Of a stretch of DNA of 64,000 bases, positions 7,741 through 17,042 are shown piece by piece. The first letter of the stretch is position 1, and every line of letters starts with the position of its first letter. The notes beneath the pieces were generated by a model. That model was not told the DNA's origin and did not search any database. It saw only the letters and a list, made by a program, of their open reading frames with translations. Both the position numbers and the translations under genes were made by a program. This DNA comes from Arenimonas donghaensis DSM 18148 = HO3-R19 (GTDB lineage Bacteria; Pseudomonadota; Gammaproteobacteria; Xanthomonadales; Xanthomonadaceae). The stretch spans positions 62,001-126,000 of the forward strand of contig NZ_AVCJ01000023.1 of NCBI RefSeq assembly GCF_000743535.1, given 5' to 3'.

Positions 7741-9228
7741 TCAGTCAGCTGGCACGGTGCGGCTGCGCGCCCATTCGCGCAGCGCGTTGACCTGTTCGGC
7801 CATCAGCACGCTCAGCGGGCGGGTGGCGCCGACTTCGGACACCACGCGGGCTTCGTCCACCGGCACGCCGTCGGCGTGGGCGGCGTAGAGCGCGCTGACC
7901 ACGGCCTGTTCGATCTCGGCGCCTGAAAAACCATCGGCTGCGTTGGCCAGGGCATCGAGCGAAAACCCTTCCCAGTCCACTTCGCGTTTTTCCAGGTGCA
8001 GGCGGAAGATCTCCGCGCGGGCGCCGTGGTCGGGCAGATCGACGAAGAAGATTTCGTCGAAGCGGCCCTTGCGAAGAAGCTCCGGCGGCAAGTCGTTCAC
8101 GGCGTTGGCCGTGGCGACCAGGAAGACCTTGGACTTGCGCTCTGCCATCCAGGTCAGGAAATAACCCAGCACCCGCCGCGACACGCCGCCGTCCTCGCTG
8201 CTGGCCGAGGCGGCCAGGCCCTTTTCGAGCTCGTCGATCCACAGCACGCAGGGCGAAAGCTGCTCGGCCGAGGTGAGCGCGTCGCGCAGGTTCTTTTCGG
8301 TTTCGCCGTGGTACTTGTTGTACAGGGTGCCGAAATCCAGCCGTACCAGCGGCACGCCGAAACCGCCGGCCACGGCCTTGGCCGCCAGCGATTTTCCGCA
8401 GCCCTGCACGCCCAGCAGCAGCATGCCCTTGGGCGGGTCCAGCCCCGGGGGCAGGGCGTCGGCGGTGAAGGCGGCGCGGCGCTGGTTCACCCAGGCCTTC
8501 AGGCGTGCCAGCCCGGCCACGTCGGCGAACTGAGCGGTGTCGTATTCGAAATGCAGGTGGCCGGACTTGTTGAGCAGCTCGAACTTGAGCTTCGCCAGCT
8601 CGGGCAGGTCGCCGGCCTGGATCGCGCCATCGGCGAAGATCAGGTGCCGTGCCAGGCGCCGGGCCTCGGTCAGCGACAGGCCGCGCAGGTTGCGCACGAT
8701 CGCCCTGAGCGCCTCGGGGTCGACTTCGACGCGCTTGCCGCCGTGCTCGCGCATGTACAGCGCGGCTTCGTCCTTGACGGTCTTGAGCAGCGCGTTTTCA
8801 TCCGGGAGGCGCAGCGAGAATCGCACTGCGTGGTGTTCCAGGTCCGGCGGCAGCTCGATCTTCGCGCCCACCAGCACCAGGCTGTGGTCCAGGCTGCCGC
8901 GGCGCTCGAGCGTTTCACGCAGCAGGCGCTGGGTGGTGGCGTAGCCCAGGTAGGGGTGGAAATCGAGCAGCAGGCAGACACTGCGCTGGTCCAGGCCGCG
9001 GATCGTGCGCAGGGTGGTGGTGGCGTCGGGCGGGGCGATCGGCGGGTCCTCGGTATCGAGGTCCACGCGGCGCATGCCTTCGGTGATCGACCAGCGGTAC
9101 AGCGGCCGCCACACGTTCATCAGCAGGTGCCGGAACAGGTCCACCACCCGCGCTTCGTCCGGTGTCTCGATCACGATCAAGGCCGTGTTGGCACGCACCA
9201 GCGCGGTCAGGTCTTGCAGCTCGCTCAT
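7741..9228 (-). CDS. AAA-family ATPase, Ycf46-like
   Basis: This 495-residue cytoplasmic ATPase has a divergent N-terminal RecA-like region (about 1-220) and one intact AAA module. The Walker A is GVQGCGKS (273-280), the Walker B LWIDEL (329-334), sensor 1 VATAN (371-375) and the arginine finger lies in RKGRF (386-390). A C-terminal helical lid includes GFSGAEIEQAV. The architecture matches the Ycf46/COG0464 group, whose cellular role is not settled in bacteria. The ATG at 9228 is preceded by GAGGAA. It lies downstream of gltBD on the same strand but is separated from gltD by a palindromic repeat, so co-transcription is uncertain. Confidence 0.85.
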   Translation of the reverse strand: MSELQDLTALVRANTALIVIETPDEARVVDLFRHLLMNVWRPLYRWSITEGMRRVDLDTEDPPIAPPDATTTLRTIRGLDQRSVCLLLDFHPYLGYATTQRLLRETLERRGSLDHSLVLVGAKIELPPDLEHHAVRFSLRLPDENALLKTVKDEAALYMREHGGKRVEVDPEALRAIVRNLRGLSLTEARRLARHLIFADGAIQAGDLPELAKLKFELLNKSGHLHFEYDTAQFADVAGLARLKAWVNQRRAAFTADALPPGLDPPKGMLLLGVQGCGKSLAAKAVAGGFGVPLVRLDFGTLYNKYHGETEKNLRDALTSAEQLSPCVLWIDELEKGLAASASSEDGGVSRRVLGYFLTWMAERKSKVFLVATANAVNDLPPELLRKGRFDEIFFVDLPDHGARAEIFRLHLEKREVDWEGFSLDALANAADGFSGAEIEQAVVSALYAAHADGVPVDEARVVSEVGATRPLSVLMAEQVNALREWARSRTVPAD

Positions 9229-9284
9229 CCGGATTCCTCGTGAAGAGCTACAAGATTAGCCAATTCTCCCGGTCCTGGCCGCAA

Positions 9285-9354
9285 CCCTGTGGGAGGGACT
9301 TCAGTCCCGAAGCTCCTGCGGCAAAGCTTCGGGACTGAAGTCCCTCCCACAGGG
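9285..9354. repeat. Palindromic intergenic repeat, family B (copy 3)
   Basis: This is a perfect 30-base inverted repeat (9285-9314 and 9325-9354) around a ten-base spacer. The arm begins CCCTGTGGGAGGGACTTCAG, and the inner hairpin is GGGACT-TC-AGTCCC. It starts one base after the gltD stop codon (on the minus strand) and lies upstream of the AAA ATPase gene. Confidence 0.95.
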
Positions 9355-9355
9355 A

Positions 9356-10741
9356 TCAGAGAAGCTGCCGGGCGATGGCGGTGCCTGCTTCGCGGCCGTC
9401 GAAGACGGCGGTGACCACCAGGTCGGCGCCGCGGACGTTGTCGCCGCCGGCGAAGATCTTCGGGTGCGAGGTGGCGCCCGCAGGGCCACGGGTGGCGACG
9501 CGCCCGCGGGCATCAAGCTCGATGCCCAGGTCCGACCACCACGGCGCCGGGCTGGCGCGGAACCCGAAGGACTGGATGACCACGTCGGCGGCCACGGAGG
9601 CTTCGCTGCCGGGCACCGGCTCGAGCGAACCCGCCCGGCCGCCGCTGGCACGCGTGGCGACCAGCCGAACGCCGCTGACCGCCTGCTCGCCTTCGATGGC
9701 CAGCGGCTGGCGATGGAACATGAAATGCACGCCCTCGGCCCGGGCGTGTTTCACCTCGCGCGCCGAGCCGGGCATGTCGGCTTCGCCGCGGCGGTAGGCG
9801 CAGGTGACCTGGGCCGCGCCCAGGCGCACCGCCGAGCGCACGCAGTCCATCGCGGTGTCGCCGCCACCGAGCACCAGCACCCGGCGCCCGGCCAGCGCGA
9901 ACGGGGCATCGTCGGCGTGTTTTTCGCCGCGCTGGCGGCGCGCGTTCGCCACCAGGAAGGGCAGGGCCGACAGCACGCCCGGCAGCTCCCGGCCGGGCAG
10001 GCCGGCGTCCACCGGGGTCGTGGCGCCGGTGCCCAGGAACAGCGCGTCGTAGTCGCGCAGCAGTCCGCGCGCCATCGTGTCGCCCACGTCCACGCCCAGA
10101 TGGAACACCACGCCCATGCCCTCGAGCACGTCGCGACGCACGTCCATCACCGACTTCTCGAGCTTGAAGGCCGGGATGCCGTAGCTGAGCAGGCCGCCGA
10201 TCTGCTGGTAGCGGTCGAACACGTGCGCCTCGATGCCCGCACGCGCCAGCCGGTCGGCGCAGGCCAGGCCCGCGGGCCCGGCGCCGATGATCGCCACGCG
10301 CCGGCCGCTGGCGCGCACGGCGGAAAGATCCGGTCGCCAGCCCTGCCGGAAGGCCTCGTCGACGATGTATTTCTCGATCGAACCGATCGTCACCGCCTCG
10401 AAGCCGGTATGCAGGGTGCAGTCGCCCTCGCACAGGCGGTCCTGCGGGCAGACCCGGCCGCAGACTTCCGGCAGCGGGTTGGTCGAATGCGCCAGCTCGG
10501 CGGCTTCGAACAGGCGGCCTTCGCGCACCAGCGCCAGCCAGTCCGGGATCGGGTTGTGCACCGGGCACTTCCACTCGCAGTACGGATTGCCGCAGTCCAG
10601 GCAGCGTGCGCTCTGCTCGGCGGCGCCCTCGGCTTCGAAGCCGGCGTGGATTTCCTGCCAGCCCAGCACGCGCAGCTTGGCCGGTACCTCGCGCGGCAGG
10701 CGCCGGGGTACGTCCAGGAACTGGAAGGGCCGGACCTTCAT
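9356..10741 (-). CDS. gltD: Glutamate synthase small subunit
   Basis: This 461-residue flavoprotein passes electrons from NADPH to the large subunit for glutamate formation from glutamine and 2-oxoglutarate. Cysteines 47, 50, 55 and 59 (CLDCGNPYCEWKC) and a second set in CGRVCPQDRLCEGDC supply the two [4Fe-4S] clusters. The FAD fold shows IIGAGPAGLA near residue 150, and the NADPH fold shows VLGGGDTAMD near 290. The start codon overlaps the gltB stop by four bases (ATGA at 10738-10741), so translation is coupled. Length matches the family. Confidence 0.97.
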   Translation of the reverse strand: MKVRPFQFLDVPRRLPREVPAKLRVLGWQEIHAGFEAEGAAEQSARCLDCGNPYCEWKCPVHNPIPDWLALVREGRLFEAAELAHSTNPLPEVCGRVCPQDRLCEGDCTLHTGFEAVTIGSIEKYIVDEAFRQGWRPDLSAVRASGRRVAIIGAGPAGLACADRLARAGIEAHVFDRYQQIGGLLSYGIPAFKLEKSVMDVRRDVLEGMGVVFHLGVDVGDTMARGLLRDYDALFLGTGATTPVDAGLPGRELPGVLSALPFLVANARRQRGEKHADDAPFALAGRRVLVLGGGDTAMDCVRSAVRLGAAQVTCAYRRGEADMPGSAREVKHARAEGVHFMFHRQPLAIEGEQAVSGVRLVATRASGGRAGSLEPVPGSEASVAADVVIQSFGFRASPAPWWSDLGIELDARGRVATRGPAGATSHPKIFAGGDNVRGADLVVTAVFDGREAGTAIARQLL

Positions 10742-13700
10742 GCCGCCCGCCGCAGGTCGTCGGCCAGCTGTTCGAGCGACGCCGCCTTGGGTTTGACCAG
10801 CCAGAACTTGCCGGCGACGTCGCGGAAATCCTCCAGCAGGCGCGTCGCCCAGACGCTGCCGGTGTGCGCGGCGTGCTCGCGCAGCAGGGTGCGCAGGTGG
10901 TGGCGGTGGTGTTCCATGCCTTCGGGCGTGATCCGGTTCACGTCCACCAGCTCGTGGTTGTAGCGGTCGACGAAATCACGGTCGAGGTCGAGCACGTAGG
11001 CCAGGCCGCCGGTGAAGCCGGCGCCGAAGTTCAGGCCGGTGCGTCCGAGCACGGCCACGACGCCGCCGGTCATGTACTCGCAGCCGTGGTCGCCGACGCC
11101 TTCGACCACCGCCAGCGCCCCGGAGTTGCGCACGGCGAAGCGTTCGCCGGCGCGTCCGGCCGCGAACAATTCGCCACCGGTGGCGCCGTACAGGCAGGTG
11201 TTGCCCATGATCGGCGCCTCGCGCGCGACGAAGCCCGCGCCCGGCGCCGGTCGCAGCACGATGCGGCCGCCGGCCATGCCCTTGCCGACGTAGTCGTTGG
11301 CGTCACCGCTCAGGTCCAGGTGCAAACCACCGGCGTTCCAGGCGCCGAGGCTCTGGCCCGCGTGGCCACTGAGCGTGAGCAGGATCGGCGTGTCGGCCAT
11401 GCCCTGGTTGCCGTGCAGGCGTGCAATCTCGCCCGACAGCCGCGCACCGATGCTGCGGTCGCGGTTGCGCACCTTGAAGGCGAACTCGCCGCCGGCGCTG
11501 GCCTGCAGCGCGGCCGCGGTCTCCTCGAGCATGCGCGCGGCCAGTTCGCCGGTGTCGCGGGGCGGATTGCGCGCCTGCTGGCAGTGGCGCGCGGCGTCGC
11601 CTTCGCCGCGGGCAGCCTGCAGGATGGGCGTGAGGTCGAGCCGGCGCTGTCGCGGCGTGTCGCCCGGCAGGCGTTCGAGCAGATCGGTGCGGCCGATCAG
11701 GTCTTCGAGCCTGGCCACGCCCAGGCGCGCCAGCCATTGGCGGACGTCGTCGGCGACGAAGCGGAAGAAGTTCATCGCCATTTCCGGCAGCCCGGTGAAA
11801 TGGTTGGCGCGCAGGCGCGGGTCCTGGGTGGCGACGCCGGTGGCGCAGTTGTTCAGGTGGCAGATGCGCAGGTAGCGGCAGCCCAGGGCCACCATCGGCG
11901 TGGTGCCGAAACCGAAGCTCTCGGCGCCCAGGATGGCGGCCTTCACCACGTCGCGCCCGGTCTTGAGTCCGCCGTCCACCTGCAGCCGCACCCGGCCGCG
12001 CAGACCGTTCAGGCGCAGGGTTTGCTGCACCTCGGCCAGGCCCAGCTCCCAGGGCGTGCCGGCATGGTGGATCGACGACAGCGGCGATGCGCCGGTGCCG
12101 CCGTCATGGCCCGAGACCGTGATCAGGTCGGCGTAGGCCTTGGCGACGCCGGCGGCAATGGTGCCGATGCCGGCGTGCGAGACCAGCTTCACCGACACCA
12201 GCGCCGACGGGTTGACCTCCTTGAGGTCGAAGATCAGCTGCGCCAGGTCCTCGATCGAATAGATGTCGTGGTGCGGCGGCGGCGATATCAGGCCGATGCC
12301 CGGCCGGGCATGGCGCAGCGCCGCGATGGTGGCGTTGACCTTGTGGCCCGGCAATTGGCCGCCCTCGCCGGGTTTCGCACCCTGGGCGATCTTGATCTGC
12401 AGCACCTCGGCATTGACCAGGTATTCGGGCGTCACGCCGAAGCGGCCGGAAGCGACCTGCTTGATCTTGCTGCGTTTCTCGGTGCCGTGGCGCGCCGGGT
12501 CTTCGCCGCCTTCGCCGGAGTTCGAACGCCCGCCGAGGCGATTCATCGCGATCGCCAGCGCCTCGTGCGCCTCGGGGGACAGGGCGCCGAGCGACATGCC
12601 GGCCGAATCGAATCGCGACAGGATCGCGGTCGCCGGCTCGACCGCGTCCATCGGCAGCGGCGCCGCCGCCTCGCGCAGCTGCAGCAGGTCGCGCAGCGCG
12701 GCCGGCGCGCGGCTGTCGACGTGGTCGGCATAGATTCGGTAATCGGCTTCGTCGCCGCTGCGCACCGCGTGCTGCAGGCTGTTGATCACGTCCGGGTTGA
12801 ACATGTGGCTTTCGCCGCCGACCACCAGTTTGTGCCGGCCGCCGACCGCCAGCTCCGCCAGCGGCGACCAGGCTTCCTTCGCCAGCGCCCGGGCCTCGGC
12901 TTCGAGTTCGGCGAATCCGGCGCCCTGGATCCGGCTGGGCACGCCCGGGAAGCACAGCGCCACGACCTCGTCGGCCAGGCCGACGATCTCGAACAGCTGG
13001 GCACCGCGGTAGCTGGCGATGGTGCTGATGCCCATCTTCGAAAGGATCTTCAGCAGGCCCTTCTTGATGCCGCGTCGGTAGCTGCGGCCCAGTTCGGCCG
13101 GGGCGTTGCCGATCTTGCCGGCGACCACGCCCGAGCGCCCCAGTGCGGCGATGGTCTGGTAGGCCAGGTAGGGATAGACGGCCGTCGCGCCGACGCCCAC
13201 CAGGCAGGCGATGGCGTGGGCGCCGCGGGCCGCGCCGGTTTCCACCACCACGTTGGCGCGGCAGCGCAGGCCGGTGGCGACCAGGTGGTGGTGCACCGCG
13301 CCGGTGGCCAGCAGGGCCGGCACGACGGCCTGGCCGGGCTCGGGGTAGCGGTCGGTGAGCACCAGCATGGCCGCGCCGCCGCGCACGGCTGCCTCGGCCT
13401 CGCTGCGCAGCCGGTGCAGGGCCTGTTCCAGCGGTTCGTCGGCGCCCAGGTTGAGCCGCAGCAGCGCGTGCGCGTCGGCGAAACGCGGCATCGCCAGCAG
13501 CTGTCGCAGCTTGCGCTGGCTCAGCACGGGGGAGTTGAGCAATACCTGCACGGCGTTGCCGGGCGTGTCCTCGAACAGGTTGCCCTCCGGCCCCATCTGG
13601 GTCGCCAGCGACATCACCACTTCCTCGCGCAGCGGGTCGATGGGCGGGTTGGTGACCTGGGCGAAGGCCTGGCGGAAGTAGTCGTGCACCGGCCGGATGA

Positions 13701-15204
13701 AATGCGACATCACCGCCAGCGGGGTGTCGTCGCCCATCGAACCGGTGGCTTCCTGCTCGGTTTCCGCCAGCACGCGCAGTTCGGCCTCGCGTTCCTCGCG
13801 GGTCAGCTGGAACAGCACCTGGAAACGCTTGAGCGTGGCCGCGTCGAAGGGCTCGGCGGCCAGGGACGGGTCCACCAGGCTGGTCGAGAGGTATTCCACG
13901 CCCTGCTTGAGCCAGGCCTTGTAAGGCGCGCGGGCCTTGTTGATGGCGTCGATGTCCTCGCTGCCCAGCAGCCGGCCGCGTCCGAAGTCCACCGCCAGCA
14001 TCTCGCCCGGCCCCAGGCGGCCACGGGCCACCACCGCGGCATCGTCGACGTCCAGCACGCCGGTTTCCGAGGCCACCACCAGCACCTTGTCGTCGGTGAG
14101 CAGCCAGCGCGCCGGCCGCAGGCCATTGCGGTCGAGCGAACAGGCGGCGTAGCGCGCGTCGCACATGACGATGCCGGCCGGCCCGTCCCAGGGGTCGGAA
14201 GACAGCCCGTGGTACTGGTAGAACGCCGCCAGGTCCGGGTCCTTGTATTCAAGCGAAGCGGTCGCCGGCGGCACCAGGATGCGCATGGCCTGCAGCAGGT
14301 CCATGCCGCCCATCAGCAGCAGCTCGAGCATGTTGTCCAGGCTCTGCGAATCCGAGCCCTGCAGCGACACCAGCGGCTGCAGTTCGTCGAGGTCGAAGTG
14401 CGGGGTCCGCCAGTGCGCCGCGCGCGCCAGGGCCCAGCAGCGGTTGCCCGCGATGGTGTTGATTTCGCCGTTGTGCGCCAGCACCCGGAACGGCTGCGCC
14501 AGCGCCCAGGCCGGCGCGGTGTTGGTCGAAAAGCGCTGGTGGAAGACCACCGCCGAACTGGCCAACTCGGGCCGGGCCAGGTCCGGGAACAGGGCCGGCA
14601 GCGCCGAGGGCAGCACCATCGCCTTGTAGGCCAGCGTCGCCGCCGACAGGCTGGCGACATAAAACCCGGATTCGGCGGCCAGGGCCTGCTCGGCGGCCCG
14701 CCGGGCCAGGAACAGCCGCCGCTCGAACGCCGCCGGGTCGCCGTCTCCGGGCGCGTGCACGAACACCTGCGCCAGCCGCGGCATGCCCCGGCGGGCCACC
14801 TCACCGCAGGCGTCCAGGTCCACCGGCACGTCGCGCCAGCCCGCCACCGCCAGGCCGCGGCCCTGCAGGGCCTCCGCCAGGGCCTGGCGACAGCGCGCCT
14901 GGCCGCCATCGTTGTCGGGCAGGAAGACCAGGCCGCAGGCATCGCCGGCCCGCCAGGCAATGCCTGCCTCGCCGGCCACGGCCGCCAGGAAGGCCTCCGG
15001 GCGGCGCAGCAGCAGGCCGCAGCCATCGCCGCTGCGGCCGTCGGCGGCGACCGCGCCGCGATGGGTCAGGCGGTCCAGCGCCCGCAACGCGGCGTCGACG
15101 ACCGCCCGCTGGGGACGGTCATCGAGCCGCGCCACCAGGCCGAAGCCGCAGCTGTCGTGCTCGAACGCCGGGGAATACAGCCCCGGGGCTGGCGATGTGT
15201 TCAT
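10738..15204 (-). CDS. gltB: Glutamate synthase large subunit
   Basis: This 1488-residue enzyme takes the amide of glutamine, tunnels ammonia about 30 angstroms, and reduces iminoglutarate to glutamate with FMN. Cys19 in DSCGFG is the N-terminal nucleophile after removal of an 18-residue propeptide, which supports the start at 15204; an in-frame ATG at 15246 would give an unusually placed extra 14 residues. The class II amidotransferase domain comes first, then the central and FMN domains. The 3Fe-4S cysteines sit in CRYLRICHLNNC, and the C-terminal beta-helix domain is intact. A G-rich Shine-Dalgarno precedes the start. With gltD and glnA this completes the GS-GOGAT pathway. Confidence 0.97.
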   Translation of the reverse strand: MNTSPAPGLYSPAFEHDSCGFGLVARLDDRPQRAVVDAALRALDRLTHRGAVAADGRSGDGCGLLLRRPEAFLAAVAGEAGIAWRAGDACGLVFLPDNDGGQARCRQALAEALQGRGLAVAGWRDVPVDLDACGEVARRGMPRLAQVFVHAPGDGDPAAFERRLFLARRAAEQALAAESGFYVASLSAATLAYKAMVLPSALPALFPDLARPELASSAVVFHQRFSTNTAPAWALAQPFRVLAHNGEINTIAGNRCWALARAAHWRTPHFDLDELQPLVSLQGSDSQSLDNMLELLLMGGMDLLQAMRILVPPATASLEYKDPDLAAFYQYHGLSSDPWDGPAGIVMCDARYAACSLDRNGLRPARWLLTDDKVLVVASETGVLDVDDAAVVARGRLGPGEMLAVDFGRGRLLGSEDIDAINKARAPYKAWLKQGVEYLSTSLVDPSLAAEPFDAATLKRFQVLFQLTREEREAELRVLAETEQEATGSMGDDTPLAVMSHFIRPVHDYFRQAFAQVTNPPIDPLREEVVMSLATQMGPEGNLFEDTPGNAVQVLLNSPVLSQRKLRQLLAMPRFADAHALLRLNLGADEPLEQALHRLRSEAEAAVRGGAAMLVLTDRYPEPGQAVVPALLATGAVHHHLVATGLRCRANVVVETGAARGAHAIACLVGVGATAVYPYLAYQTIAALGRSGVVAGKIGNAPAELGRSYRRGIKKGLLKILSKMGISTIASYRGAQLFEIVGLADEVVALCFPGVPSRIQGAGFAELEAEARALAKEAWSPLAELAVGGRHKLVVGGESHMFNPDVINSLQHAVRSGDEADYRIYADHVDSRAPAALRDLLQLREAAAPLPMDAVEPATAILSRFDSAGMSLGALSPEAHEALAIAMNRLGGRSNSGEGGEDPARHGTEKRSKIKQVASGRFGVTPEYLVNAEVLQIKIAQGAKPGEGGQLPGHKVNATIAALRHARPGIGLISPPPHHDIYSIEDLAQLIFDLKEVNPSALVSVKLVSHAGIGTIAAGVAKAYADLITVSGHDGGTGASPLSSIHHAGTPWELGLAEVQQTLRLNGLRGRVRLQVDGGLKTGRDVVKAAILGAESFGFGTTPMVALGCRYLRICHLNNCATGVATQDPRLRANHFTGLPEMAMNFFRFVADDVRQWLARLGVARLEDLIGRTDLLERLPGDTPRQRRLDLTPILQAARGEGDAARHCQQARNPPRDTGELAARMLEETAAALQASAGGEFAFKVRNRDRSIGARLSGEIARLHGNQGMADTPILLTLSGHAGQSLGAWNAGGLHLDLSGDANDYVGKGMAGGRIVLRPAPGAGFVAREAPIMGNTCLYGATGGELFAAGRAGERFAVRNSGALAVVEGVGDHGCEYMTGGVVAVLGRTGLNFGAGFTGGLAYVLDLDRDFVDRYNHELVDVNRITPEGMEHHRHHLRTLLREHAAHTGSVWATRLLEDFRDVAGKFWLVKPKAASLEQLADDLRRAA

Positions 15205-15329
15205 GCGCCCCCCGCGGAAACCGATGCTTTCCCCACGCTCACACACTCATCTAGAGTATCTGCTCGGCTGCCTTCCTCGGCCGCGCCGGCCGGGGTAGAG
15301 TGGCCCTTCGTCCCGCAGCGGAGTGTGTG

Positions 15330-15962
15330 ATGCGCACGATCCTGGTCGCGAGTTCGAAAGGTGGCGCCGGCAAGTCCACCCTGGCCACCAACCTGGCCGC
15401 GTTTTTCGCGCTGGAAGGCAAGCCCACCGCCATCCTCGACGCCGACAGGCAAAAGTCATCCACCCACTGGTGCGAAAAGCGCGCCCACCTCGATTCCGCC
15501 GTGCTGCCGCTCGATGGCTGCCGGCGCAACTGGGACAAACACCTGCCCGAGGGCATCGACCGCCTGGTCGTGGACGCCGCCGCCGGGGCCATGGGCGACG
15601 ACCTCAAGGACTTCCTGGACCGCGCCGACGCCGTGGTGGTGCCGGTGCTGCCCTCGGCGATCGACATCGAGGCCACCGTGCCCTTCCTCGACAGCCTGGT
15701 CACCCACCCGCGGGTGAAGAAGGGCAAGCTGCCCGTGGGCCTGGTCGGCAATCGGCTCAAACCCTGGACCAGCGCCTCCCAGCAGGCCATGGCCCAGCTC
15801 CAGGCCTGGCCCTACCCGCTGGTGGCCCAGCTGCGCGACACCCAGGCCTACGTCCTGCTCGCCGGCCTGGGCAAGTCGGTGTTCGACTACCACTCCGAGC
15901 AGATCCGCAGCCACCAGGATGACTGGACGCCGCTGCTGCGCTGGCTCAAGAAAGCCCTCTGA
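15330..15962 (+). CDS. Orphan ParA/MinD-type ATPase
   Basis: This 210-residue protein starts at ATG 15330. It has the deviant Walker A of the ParA family, SKGGAGKST (residues 9-17), then a hydrophobic strand ending LDADRQ that holds the Walker A' aspartate. DRLVVDAAAGA serves as the Walker B strand. There is no ParB-type partner or parS-like site next to it, so a plasmid or chromosome partition role is doubtful. Orphan ParA proteins can position other cargo. The next gene is sixA, 15 bases downstream, followed by YceI and phospholipase-D-family genes on the same strand, so an operon is likely. A weak -10-like TAGAGT lies at 15296-15301. Confidence 0.85.
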   Translation: MRTILVASSKGGAGKSTLATNLAAFFALEGKPTAILDADRQKSSTHWCEKRAHLDSAVLPLDGCRRNWDKHLPEGIDRLVVDAAAGAMGDDLKDFLDRADAVVVPVLPSAIDIEATVPFLDSLVTHPRVKKGKLPVGLVGNRLKPWTSASQQAMAQLQAWPYPLVAQLRDTQAYVLLAGLGKSVFDYHSEQIRSHQDDWTPLLRWLKKAL

Positions 15963-15977
15963 CCGACAAGGAACGTC

Positions 15978-16454
15978 ATGCGCGAACTGATCCTGCTGCG
16001 CCACGCCCACGCCGAACCGCCCGCCCCGGGCCAGGACGACCTCGATCGCCCGCTGTCGCTGCAGGGGCAGGCCGAAGCCGACGCCGCCGGGCGCTGGCTC
16101 AAGGAACACGGGTACCTGCCCGACCGCGTGCTGGTCTCGCCGGCCCGCCGCACCCGCGAGACCTGCGAGGCGGTCATGGCCGCGCTGGGCTACGTCGAAT
16201 GCCGGCAAGAACCGCGCATCTACGACGCCACCCCCGGCCGGCTGATCCAGATTGCCGACGAAAACCGCGACCAGGGCCGGCTGCTGATGATCGGGCACAA
16301 CCCGGGCTTCGAACAGCTGGCCGCGCTGCTGGCCTCGGGCCAGTCCGGCGATTTCCGCGGCATGCCCGCCGGCGGCGTCGCGGTGCTGTCCCTGCCCGAC
16401 GAGGCCGCGCTCGAGCCCGGCATCGCCACGATCAACGCGTTCTGGTGGCCCTGA
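15978..16454 (+). CDS. sixA: Phosphohistidine phosphatase SixA
   Basis: This 158-residue histidine-phosphatase-fold protein removes phosphate from phosphohistidine. The RHG-type motif LLRHAHAE places the catalytic His at residue 9. Supporting residues are SPARRTRETCE (about 54-64) and the second histidine in IGHNPGFEQL (about 104-113). It is short, as expected for SixA rather than phosphoglycerate mutase. In E. coli SixA acts on the nitrogen phosphotransferase system; no PTS gene is seen nearby. The start follows AAGGAA, and only four bases separate it from the next gene. Confidence 0.92.
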   Translation: MRELILLRHAHAEPPAPGQDDLDRPLSLQGQAEADAAGRWLKEHGYLPDRVLVSPARRTRETCEAVMAALGYVECRQEPRIYDATPGRLIQIADENRDQGRLLMIGHNPGFEQLAALLASGQSGDFRGMPAGGVAVLSLPDEAALEPGIATINAFWWP

Positions 16455-16458
16455 GCGG

Positions 16459-17037
16459 ATGAAATCCAGCCTGGCCGGCGCCGTCCTGGCCCTGGCCACC
16501 AGCGGCTGGCTGCCATCGCAGGCCTGGGCCATAGGCCCCGGCGACGCCCCGGAAATCGACGATGCCGCCTCGCGCGCCGGCATCGTCGTGGACCTTCGCA
16601 TCGGCGGCCGGGTCGAGGGCGATTTCAAGACCCTGGAGGGCCGGATCGAACGCCTGGACGACGGCCGCCTGCAGGTGTGGGTCCGCCTCGATGCCCGCAG
16701 CCTGGTCCTCAACGGTCCCGCCTGGATGGGCCGTTCGATGCGTTCGTCCAAGTTCCTCGACGTCGAGGCCCACCCATGGATCCAGTTCCGCTCCGAGCCC
16801 TTCGACCCGGACCTGGTGCGCGAGGGCGGGGTCATGGCCGGCTCCCTGACCCTGCGCGAACAGGTCCGGCCCGTGCGTTTCCAGGTACAGGCTTCCGGCT
16901 GCGAATCACCCGGTTACGACTGCGAAATCCCGGTGTCGGGCGAGGTCAGCCGCCGCGAATTCGGTATGGAGGCCTACCGCGTCTGGCTGCATGACAGGGT
17001 AGGCTTCGATTTCCACGTCCGCCTCCGGCAACCCTGA
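16459..17037 (+). CDS. YceI-like periplasmic protein
   Basis: This 192-residue protein begins with a signal peptide (cleavage near AWA, residue 24). The rest follows the YceI lipocalin-like pattern: a strand with V-E-G-D-F, then M-R-S-S-K-F-L-D-V-E-A-H-P with Q-F-R-S-E, then G-S-L-T-L-R-E near residue 128. YceI proteins bind isoprenoids or other amphiphiles in the periplasm. Two cysteines (CESPGYDC) near 153-159 may form a disulfide. It sits between sixA and the phospholipase-D-family gene with four- and five-base gaps. Confidence 0.8.
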   Translation: MKSSLAGAVLALATSGWLPSQAWAIGPGDAPEIDDAASRAGIVVDLRIGGRVEGDFKTLEGRIERLDDGRLQVWVRLDARSLVLNGPAWMGRSMRSSKFLDVEAHPWIQFRSEPFDPDLVREGGVMAGSLTLREQVRPVRFQVQASGCESPGYDCEIPVSGEVSRREFGMEAYRVWLHDRVGFDFHVRLRQP

Positions 17038-17042
17038 ACACC

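Noticed and set aside
15205-15246. A longer gltB starting at ATG 15246
   Set aside because: The start at 15204 has a better ribosome site and puts Cys19 after a propeptide of a plausible size.
10606-15330. A plus-strand open frame of over 1500 codons antisense to gltB
   Set aside because: It mirrors gltB in a GC-rich genome, has no family resemblance or ribosome site, and gltB with gltD is unambiguous.
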